Source: CAVTJL01 sp963752325 (GTDB lineage: Bacteria > Pseudomonadota > Alphaproteobacteria > Geminicoccales > Geminicoccaceae). From it: a stretch of DNA of 64,000 nt. Of the stretch, positions 9,533 through 20,829 are shown piece after piece. Under the pieces are notes generated by a model. That model did no database searches. It saw only the letters and a list, made by a program, of their open reading frames with translations, and was not told the origin of the DNA. Numbering within the stretch: the stretch's first letter is position 1; each line of letters starts with the position of its first letter. Where the stretch lies: the NCBI GenBank assembly GCA_963752325.1, contig CAVVXU010000007.1, forward strand, positions 186,001 through 250,000, written 5' to 3'. A program made the position numbers and the translations under genes.

Positions 9533-10712
9533 ATGAGCCCCACACTTCCGAGCCCGATCCGTCCGAGCATCGAGGCCCTCGAGCTCTCCGGCATCGGCAA
9601 GATCGCCGTCGGCGCTCTCGACGATCCCGAGGTCATCCCTCTCTGGTTCGGCGAGAGCGACATCGTCACGCCGGATTTCATCCGCGACGCGACCAAGGCG
9701 GCCCTCGACGCCGGCAAGACCTTCTATTCGTATGCGCGGGGGCAGGTGGCGCTGCGAGAGGCGCTGCTTGCGCTATCACCAGCGTCTCTACGGCATCGAG
9801 CTGCATCCGGACCGCATCACGGTGCCGGGCTCGACCATGCTCTCGGTGATGATCGCCGGCCAATGCCTGCTCGAGCCGGGCGACGAGATCGTTCTGATCT
9901 CGCCCTATTGGCCCAACATCCGCACCGTGGCCCAGGTTCTGGGCGCGCGGGGCGTCGACGTCCGGCTGCGCGAGGGGCCGGGCCGCTGGCATCTCGACCT
10001 CGACGACGTGAAGCGCGCCGTCGGGCCGCGTACCAAGGCGGTCTACGTCAACTCGCCCTCGAACCCGACGGGCTGGATCATGTCGGTCGAGGAGCAGACC
10101 GAGCTTCTGTCGTTTTGCCGTGCCCGCGGGCTCGCGATCATCGCGGACGAGGTCTACCACAGGAACGTCTTCGACCTCTCTGATCCGGCACCCTCCTTCC
10201 TGACGCTCGCGGACGAGAACGAGCCCGTCTTCGTTCTCAACGGCTTCTCCAAGGGCTGGGCGATGACCGGCTGGCGGCTGGGCTGGATGGTGGCGCCCAG
10301 GCACCTGGCCGAGCCGATGGCGGTGCTGGCCGAGGTCAACAACACGAGCGCAACGGCCTTCGTGCAGCTCGGCGGCATCGCGGCTTTGGAGGAGGGCGAG
10401 GACTTCGTCCGCGCTTTCACAGAGCGCTGCCGCGTCAATCGCGACCTCGTCATGAGAACGCTCGGCGCCCATCCGCGCGTCAGCCTGCTTAGACCGGAGG
10501 GTGCCTTCTACGCGTTCCCGCGCATCGAAGGCATGACCGACAGCCTTGCCTTTGCCAAGCGTGTCCTTTCAGAGACCAAGGTCGGCCTTGCCGCTGGCTA
10601 CACCTTCGGCGAGGGAAACGAGAGCCACCTCCGGCTCTGCTTTGCGATCCGGACCGAGCGTCTCGAGGAGGCTTTGGGCCGGCTCACGGGCCTGCTCGAT
10701 AGGATGAACTGA
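9533..10712 (+). CDS. class I/II PLP-dependent aminotransferase, frameshifted
   Basis: Aspartate-aminotransferase-like enzyme of about 392 residues, interrupted by one surplus base near 9770. Before it the frame reads MSPTLPSPIRPSIEALELSG to SYARGQVALREALL; after it the protein continues in the next frame as RYHQRLYGIELHPDRITVPG. Downstream are the PLP features: YVNSPSNPTGW, the DEVY motif and NGFSKGWAMTGWRLGW with the Schiff-base lysine. Coding quality is good on both sides and the join falls exactly where family members continue, so a sequencing error or very recent mutation is likelier than decay. Confidence 0.8.
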
Positions 10713-10876
10713 GCCGCGGCGGCAAAGGGCTGAGCGCGATTGCGCTATTGCGCCACTTTCGACCATGCTAGCCTTATCTCAAGTGCGCGGCAGGTCGTCG
10801 CAAGCAACTCGGATCGATCGACTTGAAGCCCATCTGCTCCCCGACCCAGGCCAGGTGTGTCGATTTGCGCTTGCGG

Positions 10877-12423
10877 ATGTCCATCGAGCCGGAGAGCGTG
10901 ATGCCGTCACGCCGCCATGGGCCGGAGGAGAGGGGCTCGCCCGGGCCCGAACGACGCGCGAGCACGCCTCTGCCGAGTGGGCCCGCCATCGACCCACAGC
11001 TGCTGCTGCAGGCGCTGCCAATCGCCGTCTACATGACGGATGCCGACGGTCGGATCACCTTCTTCAACGAGGCTGCAGCGGCGCTGTGGGGACATCGTCC
11101 GGAGATCGGGAAGAGCCTCTGGTGCGGGTCGTGGCGCCTTTATTGGCCTGATGGTCGACCGATGGAGCACCGGGAGTTTCCGATTGCGATGGCGCTCGGG
11201 GAAGGGCGGGCCATCAAAGGCGTGGAGGCCGTTACCGAGCGGCCGGATGGCACACGTGTCCCCTTCCTCGCCTATCCGACCCCTCTCCACGACGCGGCGG
11301 GTGCCCTGATCGGCGCTGTGAACGTGCTCGTCGACATCAGCGAGCGCAAGCGCGCGGACGAGACCGCGCAGCGGCTCGCCTCGATTGTCGAATCCTCCGA
11401 TGACGCGATCGTGAGCAAGAATCTCGATGGCGTCGTCATGAGCTGGAACCGCGGCGCCGAGCGGCTCTTCGGCTATGCCGCCAAGGAGATCGTCGGCAAG
11501 CCGATCGCGATCCTCATCCCCGCGGAGCGGCACGACGAGGAGCCCAGCATCCTCGAGCGTATCGGGCGCGGCGAGCGCATCGATCATTACGAGACGATCC
11601 GCCGGCGCAAGGATGGCGGCCTCGTCGACATCTCGCTTACGGTGTCGCCCGTCAGGGATGCGGCGGGTCGCATCGTCGGGGCGTCGAAGATCGCTCGCGA
11701 CATCACCGAGCGGCGGCGAGCCCAGGAGCACGAGGCGCTGCTCCTTCGGGAGATGAGCCATCGGGTAAAGAATGCGTTCGCAGTCGCGAATGCCTTGGTG
11801 AGCTTGAGCGCCCGCTCGGCCGAGACGCCCGAAAGCATGGCAGAGGCCATTCGCGGCCGTCTTGAGGCTCTGGGATTCGCCCACGAGCTCACGCTACGCG
11901 ATCCGGCCGCCGCCGCGACCGAGGCCGATAGGCCTACGAGCTTGCTGGTCCTGGCCCAGGCGATCGTGGAGCCCTTTGCCGACCAGGCTGACTGCGAGGG
12001 CCAGCGGATCACCCTCGCCGGGCCCGATGTGCGTGGTAGGGCGGCCGCTCTGCGACGAGCCTTGCCCTCTTACTGCACGAGCTCGCCACGAATGCGGCCA
12101 AGCACGGGGCGCTCTCGTCGCCGAGCGGCCGTCTGCACGTCGGCTGGCATGTCGATCAGGGGTCCTTGCGCCTCTCGTGGCGGGAGCAGGGCGGGCCGCC
12201 CATCGTCGACAAGCCCAGCTGCGACGGATTCGGCAGCCGGCTCGCCCTCAGCACGGCGAGAAGCCAGCTCGGCGGCGAGATCACCCACGACTGGAGGCCG
12301 GATGGGCTGGTCGTCGACCTTGCCCTGCCTATGGACCGTCTCACGCCGTCCACCGATGCCTCTCGTTCCGGCGGAAGCGGGCGCGATGCGAGGCGCCGCA
12401 TTCACCGACAGGCTGCATCCTGA
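10877..12423 (+). CDS. cytosolic PAS-PAS sensor histidine kinase, HWE family, frameshifted
   Basis: Soluble sensor kinase with two PAS domains (LPIAVYMTDADGRITFFNEA and VESSDDAIVSKNLDGVVMSW, the second ending DITERRRAQ), then the HWE/HisKA_2 dimerisation domain with the phospho-histidine in EMSHRVKNAFAV. One base is missing near 12057: the frame is then lost, but the ATPase continues in another frame as LALLLHELATNAAKHGAL (N box), LSWREQGG (the WxE element naming the family) and GFGSRLALS, ending at 12423. No transmembrane segment and no adjacent response regulator. The start is uncertain (ATG 10877, or 10901 after GGAGAG). Confidence 0.78.
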
Positions 12424-12510
12424 GCCTGCGCCGATACGGCTGGCACGACCTCTGGCGGAACGCGTGCGTGGCGGCCCGACCCGCACGCCCGCATCCGTCG
12501 CATGCTCCGT

Positions 12511-12612
12511 TCAGACCAGAATGAGCAGGCCGATCAGAGCGGCCACAACCATCCAACCGCTAGCAACGTCGCGGGGGTGAGAAGAGCTGGGCGTCGCTTC
12601 GTTCGTCGACAT
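12511..12612 (-). CDS. 33-residue single-pass membrane microprotein
   Basis: Short gene with a textbook ribosome-binding site: AGGAGG six bases before ATG. The product is MSTNEATPSSSHPRDVASG followed by one hydrophobic helix, WMVVAALIGLLILV, and an immediate stop, so it is a tail-anchored or small inner-membrane protein. I do not recognise the family. It lies directly downstream of the eda-like gene and is in frame with the last eda segment, which reads into it without a stop. Support is the Shine-Dalgarno site and the clean helix; conservation is unknown. Confidence 0.55.
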   Translation of the reverse strand: MSTNEATPSSSHPRDVASGWMVVAALIGLLILV

Positions 12613-12679
12613 TGGTAGTCCTCCTATCGAATGACGAAGGTTTGCTACCATGAGACCGGCCGCGCTGCTGTGTCGCTGG

Positions 12680-13349
12680 TCACAGCCCGGCTGTAAATCT
12701 GCGGGCCTCAGAGTTCGCCCGAGTTGGGCCGCCTCCCGTGCGAGCGCGGTGATGCGCTGCCAGTCCCCGCTCGGCCATCGCGTCCTGCGGCACGAGCCAG
12801 GAGCCCCCGACGCACAGCACGTTCTCGAGCGCCAGATAGTGGGTGGCGCGCTGCAGATCGATTCCGCCGGTCGGGCAGAAGCGAGCCTCCGGCAGGGGCG
12901 AGGCCAGCGCCTTCAGGTAGGGGACTGCCACCGGCCGGCTCGGCCGGAAAGAATTTCAGATGGCGATAGCCCCGGTCGAGAGCTCTCATCACCTCGCCAG
13001 CGGTCGCGACACCGGGGAGGAGAGGGACCGAGGTGTCGCTGGCGGCGTCGAGCAGGCGATCCGTGATGCCCGGGCTGACCGCGAAGGCGACGCCCAGCTC
13101 GGCCACGCTCCTGAGCTGCTCGGGGGAAAGAACGGTGCCGGCGCCGACGATCGCCTCGGGCACCTCGGCACGCATCGCCCGGATCGCGTCGAGCGCCGCC
13201 TCGGTGCGCAGCGTGACCTCCAAAACGCGCACGCCGCCCGCGACGAGCGCGCGAGCGAGCGGCACGGCGTGCGCGCGGTCGCGGATCACGATCACCGGGA
13301 TCACGGGTCCATCCCGCATGATCGTCTCGATGCTCGATGCCTGGCTCAT
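12680..13349 (-). pseudogene. eda: 2-dehydro-3-deoxyphosphogluconate aldolase (Eda-like) with two frameshifts
   Basis: KDPG aldolase of the Entner-Doudoroff pathway (KDPG to pyruvate and glyceraldehyde 3-phosphate). The first frame runs from MSQASSIETIMRDGPVIPVI through EVTLRTEAA, IVGAGTVL, FAVSPGI to HLKFFPAE, which holds the Schiff-base lysine. A surplus base near 12926 moves the frame to VPYLKALASPLPEARFCPTGG and NVLCVGGSWLVP. A second shift in a run of four G (about 12768) is needed to reach DWQRITALAREAAQLGR, the usual C-terminus. Without it the frame stops at 12680. Either a pseudogene or consensus errors. Confidence 0.72.
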
Positions 13350-13562
13350 GCCTGAGGCTCCTGTCATGGGCGGCGCGACGCCGCCGTCTCTTCACCGATC
13401 TGCCCGAAGCTCGTCTCGCATGCTCGGCAGGGCTCAGTATAGCCTCGGATCTCATCGATGAGCGCCATGCGCGGGCGGCTCGTGGCGTCGACGGCCGCCT
13501 GCGCCCTTGGAGCGGCCGACGTCACACTCTAGCTTCGGGCTCGGACGGTGGAGGAGAGGATG

Positions 13563-14405
13563 ATGCGGGCTGGCCGACTTTCTCTGGGCGACGAGCATGG
13601 GGGCCTGCATCTGGGCTTCACGGACTGGGGTGACCCGGAAGCATCGCGCACCGTGGTCTGCGTTCACGGGCTGACACGGAATGCCCGCGACTTCGATGCC
13701 CTGGCCGAGCGGCTTTCCGGCGGCGTGCGCGTGATCTGCGTCGACGTGCCGGGCCGTGGGCTGAGCGACTGGCTCGCGGATCCCAAGGGGTACGAGGTCG
13801 AGCGCTACGCGGCGCAGATCCTTCGGCTTCTCGAACGTCTGGGCCTCGAGAAGGTCGACTGGGTCGGCACCTCGATGGGCGGGCTCATCGGCATGGCGGT
13901 CGCGGCAACCGAAAAAAGCCCGATCGCGCGTCTCGTCCTCAATGATGTGGGCCCGCTCGTCCCGGCCGTGGCGCTGGGCTACATCCGGACCTATCTCGGG
14001 CTCGACCTGAGCTTCCCGACGATCACAGCGCTCGATCAGCATCTCCGCACGATCCATGCCGGGTTCGGCAAGCTCACGGATGCGCAGTGGCGCCATCTGG
14101 CCCTGCACAGCGCACGCCGCGACGGCAAGGTCTGGCGGCTGCACTACGATCCGCAGATCCGTGTGCCCTTCGCCGAGGCGGCCGATGCCGACATCGACAT
14201 GTGGGAGCAGTGGGATCGCATCACCTGCCCGTGCCTCGTGCTGCGGGGTGCGGAGAGCCCGCTTCTGCTGAGCGAGGTGGCGAGCGCCATGGCGAGCCGG
14301 GGCCCGCGCGCGAAGGTGGAGATCGTCCCGGGCGCCGGTCATGCGCCGGCACTCATGGAAGAAGGCCAGATCGACCTTGTCCGCAGTTTCCTGGGCCTGC
14401 CGTGA
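13563..14405 (+). CDS. alpha/beta hydrolase
   Basis: Hydrolase-fold enzyme of about 280 residues. VCVHGLTRNARDFDAL gives the oxyanion-hole HG, VDVPGRGLSD follows, the nucleophile elbow is GTSMGGLIG, an Asp is in the LRGAESPLL region, and the catalytic His is in GAGHAPALM. The pattern fits esterases or haloalkane-dehalogenase-like hydrolases; the substrate is not deducible. Three closely spaced starts exist (GTG 13548, ATG 13560, ATG 13563); GAGGAG at 13551-13556 is best placed for 13563. Convergent with hemB. Confidence 0.8.
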   Translation: MRAGRLSLGDEHGGLHLGFTDWGDPEASRTVVCVHGLTRNARDFDALAERLSGGVRVICVDVPGRGLSDWLADPKGYEVERYAAQILRLLERLGLEKVDWVGTSMGGLIGMAVAATEKSPIARLVLNDVGPLVPAVALGYIRTYLGLDLSFPTITALDQHLRTIHAGFGKLTDAQWRHLALHSARRDGKVWRLHYDPQIRVPFAEAADADIDMWEQWDRITCPCLVLRGAESPLLLSEVASAMASRGPRAKVEIVPGAGHAPALMEEGQIDLVRSFLGLP

Positions 14406-14436
14406 CGGCCCCTATTGCCGCAAGGCGATCAACGGC

Positions 14437-15444
14437 TCAGCGCAGGCGGCCCGCGATCGCCGTGGCCGCATAGGTGAGAACGGCGTCGGCACCGGCCCGC
14501 TTGAAGGCGAGGAGCGACTCCATCATCACCGCGTCGCCGTCGATCCAGCCCTCCTTGGCGGCGGCCTGCACCATCGCGTACTCGCCCGACACCTGATAGG
14601 CCATCGTCGGCAGGCCGAAGGCATCCTTCACCCGGCGGATGACGTCGAGATAGGGCAGGCCGGGCTTGACCATGACCATGTCGGCGGCCTCGGCCACGTC
14701 GAGCGCCACCTCGCGCAGCGCCTCGGCGCTGTTGGCCGGATCCATCTGGTAGGTCTTCTTGTCGGCCGCGCCGAGGCTGGTGGCCGATCCGCAGGCCTCG
14801 CGGAACGGCCCATAGAACGCGGACGCGTATTTGGCCGCATAGGAAAGGATCATCGTGTGGGCGAAGCCGCCCTCGTCGAGCGCCTGGCGGATGGCGCCGA
14901 CACGGCCGTCCATCATGTCGGAGGGAGCCACGATGTCACAGCCGGCCGAGGCCTGGGCGAGGGCCTGGCGGACCAGGGCCGCCAGCGTCTCGTCGTTGAG
15001 CACGACACCGTCGCGCAGCAGGCCGTCCTGCCCGTGCGATGTGTAGGGGTCGAGCGCCACGTCGGCCACGACGCCTATCTTGGGGACCTCGCGCTTGATG
15101 GCGCGGATCGCGCGGCAGACGATGTTCTCCTCGTTCCAGGCCTCGCGTCCATCCTCGGTCTTCCGCTCGGAAGGTGTCACCGGGAAGAGCGCCACGGCCG
15201 GGATCCCGAGGTCCCGGGCCTTCTCGACCTCGCGCAGGAGGAGGTCGACCGAGAGCCGGTCGATCCCCGGCATCGACGCCACGGGCTCCCGCCGCCCTGT
15301 CCCGTCGAGGACGAAATAGGGCTGGATCAGGTCGCTCGCGTGAAGGCGGTGCTCGGCGACGAGCTGACGGCTCCAGGGATGCTGGCGCAGTCGGCGCGGC
15401 CGGCTGACAGGGAAGGGCGGCTGGGAGGCGAGATGGAGGGGCAT
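14437..15444 (-). CDS. hemB: delta-aminolevulinic acid dehydratase (porphobilinogen synthase)
   Basis: Condenses two 5-aminolevulinate molecules to porphobilinogen in heme and corrin synthesis. The 335-residue protein shows LIQPYFVLDG, SMPGIDRLSVD, LFPV, DVALDPYTSHGQDG, APSDMMDGRVGAIR, SYAAKYASAFYGPFREA with the first active-site lysine, and MVMVKPGLPYLDVI with the Schiff-base lysine. I start at ATG 15444 (MPLHLASQPPFPVSRPRRLR), the normal family N-terminus; the open frame continues upstream without family similarity. The cysteine-rich zinc motif of some HemBs is replaced by DVALDPYTSHG, suggesting a Mg-type enzyme. Confidence 0.94.
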   Translation of the reverse strand: MPLHLASQPPFPVSRPRRLRQHPWSRQLVAEHRLHASDLIQPYFVLDGTGRREPVASMPGIDRLSVDLLLREVEKARDLGIPAVALFPVTPSERKTEDGREAWNEENIVCRAIRAIKREVPKIGVVADVALDPYTSHGQDGLLRDGVVLNDETLAALVRQALAQASAGCDIVAPSDMMDGRVGAIRQALDEGGFAHTMILSYAAKYASAFYGPFREACGSATSLGAADKKTYQMDPANSAEALREVALDVAEAADMVMVKPGLPYLDVIRRVKDAFGLPTMAYQVSGEYAMVQAAAKEGWIDGDAVMMESLLAFKRAGADAVLTYAATAIAGRLR

Positions 15445-15649
15445 GGTCACGATGGCGGTCACATGCAGTGAGTTCGCATGCAGCAAATGACTAGACCCGG
15501 CCGAGGCGAGCGGCAATCTGGAATGATGCAAGAAAGGCGGGCAGGTCTTTCTGCCGCAACGGAATAGCAGGCTGGCGCCGGCGGGCATGCCCTGGCGGTC
15601 CGGCGCATCCATATCTCGGCGTGATCGATGGATGAGGAGGATGCAGCCC

Positions 15650-16604
15650 ATGCTGCCGCGAACCGCGATTCTCGACGACTACCAAGACGTGGCACTGGCG
15701 CTCGCCGACTGGCGGCACCTCGACGGCCGCACCGCGATCACGGTCTTCAACGATCATCTCGACGACGAGGATGCGCTGGTCCGGCGGCTGCAGGCCGTTC
15801 CAGGTCATCGCGGCGATGCGCGAGCGGACGCCGTTCCCGCGCCGGCTGCTGGAGCGCCTGCCCGAGCTCAGCCTGCTCGTCACTACGGGCATGTGGAACG
15901 CGGCGATCGACCTTGCGGCCGCGAAGGATCTCGGCATCACCGTCTGCGGCACGGGCTCGGCCGGACAGTCGACGCCGGAGCTCACCTGGGCGCTGATTCA
16001 CGCTGTCACCCGCAACCTGCCGGCGGAGGTCGAGGCCGTCCGCAACGGCCGCTGGCAGGTCTCCGTGGGCGGCGATCTCTATGGGCGCACGCTCGGGATC
16101 CTCGGGCTCGGTAAGATCGGCCAGGCCGTGGCGCGGGTCGCCCGGGCCTTCGAGATGAAGGTCATCGCCTGGAGCCAGAACCTGACGTCCGACACCGCCA
16201 CGGCGCATGGCGCCACGCTGGTCGACAAGGAGACGCTCTTTCGGGAGTCCGACATCCTCACCATCCACCTCAAGCTCGGCGCGCGCTCGGAGGGGCTGGT
16301 GGGTGCAGCCGAGCTCGCGCTGATGCGGCCGCATGCGCTGCTCGTCAACACCTCGCGCGGGCCGATCGTGCGCACGCCGGACCTCGTGGCGGCGCTCCGG
16401 GAGGGCCGCATCGCCGGTGCCGCGCTCGACGTGTTCGATCATGAGCCGCTGCCCGCGGACGACCCGCTGCGAACGCTGCCGAACGTGATCGTGACGCCGC
16501 ATATCGGCTACGTCACGCGCGCCGCCTATGAGGTATTCTTCCGCGAGACGCTGGAGGACATCGAGCGCTGGCTCGATGGGCAGCCCGTCCGCGTGCTGAG
16601 CTGA
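15650..16604 (+). CDS. D-2-hydroxyacid dehydrogenase family protein, frameshifted
   Basis: NAD-dependent dehydrogenase of the SerA/formate dehydrogenase fold, about 317 residues. It starts MLPRTAILDDYQDVALALADW after AGGAGG nine bases upstream. A surplus base near 15796 shifts the frame: the protein continues FQVIAAMRERTPFPRRLLERLPELSLLVTTG. Then come the NAD-binding LGLGKIGQAVARVARAF, NTSRGPIV with the substrate-binding arginine region, and TPHIGYVT with the catalytic histidine. The join matches the usual family sequence, so one indel explains it. Substrate unknown. Divergent from hemB. Confidence 0.8.
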
Positions 16605-16631
16605 GGGCCGCCAGGCCACCGGCGCTCTGGG

Positions 16632-18044
16632 CTAGCTGGACCGCCGCTCCTTGGGATCCTGCAGGCATTCGTTGAAGGTCGGCCGCCCGGTCTCGGGCAG
16701 CCCGGTCGTCTGATTGCCGCCCGCCCAGACGCCGGCCCAAGGAGCGAGAGCGAAGGCCCAGCCGGCATCTGTCCAGCGGAGGGACTTGTAGAGGCCGGTA
16801 GGCGGTGGCGTCGATGGTGCCGGTGGGGCGTCAAGAACGTCGCCCGCGAAGCGGACCTCCCAATCCAGTCGCTCGAGGGTCCGGATTGTCTCCGGACGAT
16901 CTCGCAGCTGGCGTAGGTGACATCGACCCGCTGCAGCGAGCGCCCATCGTCGTTGTGCAGGAACACCGTCCCCAGGCTAGGCGAGTCGTGCGTCTCGATG
17001 CTCCAGTGGGCCGGACCGATGGCGCCGCCATTGGCGCGCTAGAAAGGCGGTGGCGGCGGCGGATCGAGGCGGAACATGTCGAGCCGATCCATGCTGCATC
17101 GTGAGGTGCGAAAGCCGACCTTCTCCTCCGGCGCGTCGTGCCAGACGAGACGCCCGTCGTAGCGCGTTGCGTTCTGGATGAAGCGGATCGTGATGTCGGA
17201 AGGGCTCAGCTTTCCTGCGGAGATTGCGACGTCGGCGCGAAGGGTGATGGCCTCGCTACCCGGGAAGCCCGCCTTGAGCCAGAGGACCGGGCCCGACCCC
17301 GGCGGGGGCTGGGGGCTCTTCAGATCGGGATTGCCGGGCGCCGAGGCGAAGGCGTTCATCACGGCTGCATCGAAGGCCGCCACCGTGACCTGCGCGCGGC
17401 AGCCGCCTGTGGTCCCGCTCTTAGGCCGCGGTGGTCCCCTGCCGCCACCGCTGCCGCCCGGGCCCGGCGTCGGCGGCGTGCCGTTGCTTGGCCCGCCGGG
17501 CGAGCCCTCGGCCTCGGTATGGCCGTAGAGACAGGTATAGGATTGCGGGTTCCTCTGGCACGCGATGCTGCCGCCGCGCGGGTGCGACGGGCCGAAGATG
17601 GTCCCGACCTGGAAGGATGGCTTGGCCGGTCCGGGCTGCCTGCCGCCCTGCTCCGGCACCTCGCCCTGCTGCTCGACGCCGCCCGTGAGCGCCGGCTCGT
17701 TCCGGGTCGTGGCGTCCGCGGAAGACGATGTAGGCTTCCTTCTGCCTGTTGCAGAAGAAGGGCGGTGCCACCTCGACAATCGGGCGCCCGTCGGTGGCGC
17801 TGTTGTTGGCGTTCATCTCGCGCGCGAAGGCCTCGTGCTCGGCATTCGACATCACGCGGATCTCGGGATCGCGATAGCCCTCTGCCGCCTCCAGGATCTC
17901 GCTCGTGTCGTAGCGTGGGTCGCATTGACCAAGCTCGCCGGCGCCCTTTATGGTTGCGAGCGTCGGATTGGCCCAAAGCGCCAGCGCCGCCAGGACGCCC
18001 GATCCCGCCGTCCGTCCGACGATCTGCAGCGCTGAGCCCCGCAT
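16632..18044 (-). pseudogene. decayed gene for a secreted proline/glycine-rich protein
   Basis: No family recognised. The first frame (from 18044) begins with a signal peptide (VGRTAGSGVLAALALWANPTLA) and reads to EVAPPFFCNRQKEAYIVFRG. Near 17720 it must shift to DATTRNEPALTGGVEQQGE, continuing through a Pro/Gly-rich linker to a folded-looking segment (AGFPGSEAITLRADVAIS) and DPPPPPPF, where a TAG stop occurs at 17039. Coding sequence continues in the same frame (NGGAIGPAHWSIETHDSPSL), shifts again near 16895 to TIRTLERLDWEVRFAGDVL, and ends at 16632 with FNECLQDPKERRSS. Two shifts and one stop argue for genuine decay, unless the sequence is poor here. Confidence 0.6.
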
Positions 18045-18139
18045 CGGCCTGCCTCCCCCGAGAGCAGCCGATCATAGCCGCGGGGATCGGGTGATCGCCA
18101 CCGCGCTCCGCCTTGGTGCCGCCCAGTTGTGGGTGACAC

Positions 18140-18168
18140 CTTGAATCCCAGGCCCATTGCCGCTATGT
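18140..18168 (+). promoter_or_regulatory. sigma32-type heat-shock promoter of groESL
   Basis: CTTGAA and CTATGT separated by 17 bases match the alphaproteobacterial sigma32 pattern (CTTG, 17-18 bases, CYTATNT). It lies 75 bases before groES and just before the CIRCE element, a layout known for groESL in this class. Function is inferred from sequence and position. Confidence 0.6.
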
Positions 18169-18179
18169 CCCGGCCAGCG

Positions 18180-18206
18180 TTGGCACTCTCCTTTTGTGAG
18201 TGCTAG
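18180..18206. promoter_or_regulatory. CIRCE operator (HrcA binding site)
   Basis: TTGGCACTC, nine bases, then GAGTGCTAG: an inverted repeat with two departures from the TTAGCACTC-N9-GAGTGCTAA consensus (A to G at position 3, final A to G). It sits between the heat-shock promoter and groES, so HrcA repression of the operon is expected. Confidence 0.85.
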
Positions 18207-18242
18207 CAGGTTAAGCCGCACAAGCCGTCATGAGGAGGTTCC

Positions 18243-18557
18243 ATGCAGTTCAGGCCGTTGCACGACCGTGTCGTGGTCCGTCGTCTCGAGGAGGAGGAGC
18301 GGACGAAGGGCGGGATCATCATTCCCGACACGGCGAAAGAGAAGCCGATGCAGGGCGAGATTGTGGCCGTCGGCCCCGGTGCCCGCAACGAGCAGGGCGA
18401 GATCGTGGCGCTGGACGTGAAGGCCGGCGACCGTGTGCTGTTCGGCAAGTGGTCGGGCACCGAGGTGAAGATCGACGGCGAGGAGCTGTTGATCATGAAG
18501 GAGAGCGACATCATGGGGATCATCGAGGGCGTGGCCGCCGCGAAGAAGGCCGCCTGA
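18243..18557 (+). CDS. groES: co-chaperonin GroES
   Basis: Ten-kDa lid of the GroEL folding chamber, 104 residues. MQFRPLHDRVVVRRLEEEE at the N-terminus, the mobile loop EERTKGGIIIPDTAKEK and the dome region GPGARNEQGE are all present, as is the C-terminal strand EELLIMKESDIMGIIE. AGGAGG lies 5 bases before the ATG. First gene of the heat-shock operon with groEL 55 bases downstream. Confidence 0.97.
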   Translation: MQFRPLHDRVVVRRLEEEERTKGGIIIPDTAKEKPMQGEIVAVGPGARNEQGEIVALDVKAGDRVLFGKWSGTEVKIDGEELLIMKESDIMGIIEGVAAAKKAA

Positions 18558-18612
18558 GGCTCTCTCCCCTGGATAGCCGATCTCTCCGAGACAGAAGCGT
18601 AAAGGACCGACC

Positions 18613-20268
<1,656 letters not shown>

Positions 20269-20299
20269 GTCCCGCACCCAAACCTTCAGCGCCCCGAGC

Positions 20300-20327
20300 G
20301 GGAGGGCCACGACGTCGTGGCCCTCCC
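20300..20327 (+). terminator. hairpin terminator after groEL
   Basis: A perfect 14-bp inverted repeat (GGGAGGGCCACGAC / GTCGTGGCCCTCCC) starts 31 bases after the groEL stop. There is no clear U run, so termination may be weak or the hairpin may stabilise the 3' end. The equivalent place after the duplicated groEL fragment has lost the symmetry. Confidence 0.6.
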
Positions 20328-20450
20328 GGCTCTCGTCGGCGCGCACCTGTTGCCGGCCCGGCGGCCCGCAGGGCGCTCAGCGGGCATGCAAAGGCTCTGC
20401 TTGCCGATTGTCGACGTGCCGACTAGAGAGGTGGCGCATTTTCGCCCCGC

Positions 20451-20542
20451 GGAGGGATGCCGGAGCGGTCGATCGGGGCGGTCTCGAAAACCGTTGTACC
20501 CCGCGAGGGGTACCGAGGGTTCGAATCCCTCTCCCTCCGCCA
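20451..20542 (+). tRNA. tRNA-Ser (anticodon CGA)
   Basis: A 92-base class II tRNA including encoded CCA. Acceptor GGAGGGA pairs with TCCCTCC; D stem CCG/CGG; anticodon stem GCGGT/ACCGT with loop CTCGAAA (anticodon CGA, reading UCG); long variable arm TACCCC-GCGA-GGGGTA; T arm GAGGG-TTCGAAT-CCCTC; discriminator G. The long variable arm identifies the serine class. Confidence 0.95.
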
Positions 20543-20829
20543 ATTCACGTGGGAAACCTGCTTTAATCGAAGCGCTTAGCGTGATGCCGCGGCGATGATT
20601 ACCACGATCCTTACCCCATCGGGGCTCAGGTAGGAGCGGACGGGTACGGACTAGCCCGTTCAAGGCTGGCAAAACCGACTGGTCGCTGAGAGCGGCGCGG
20701 ACGGTTCGCGATCCTCGCCGTAGCCAGACGCGATCAGCGGAACGGACTTTCAGGTTTCCTCAGGGCGGCCGACGGCGCTCCAGGCTCCGCTCGGGCCCCT
20801 TGGAAAGCCGCATGATGATCATTGCCATC

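Noticed and set aside
9770..9770. Programmed ribosomal frameshift in the aminotransferase gene
   Set aside because: No slippery heptamer or conserved stimulatory structure is evident, and many neighbouring genes share similar unexplained indels.
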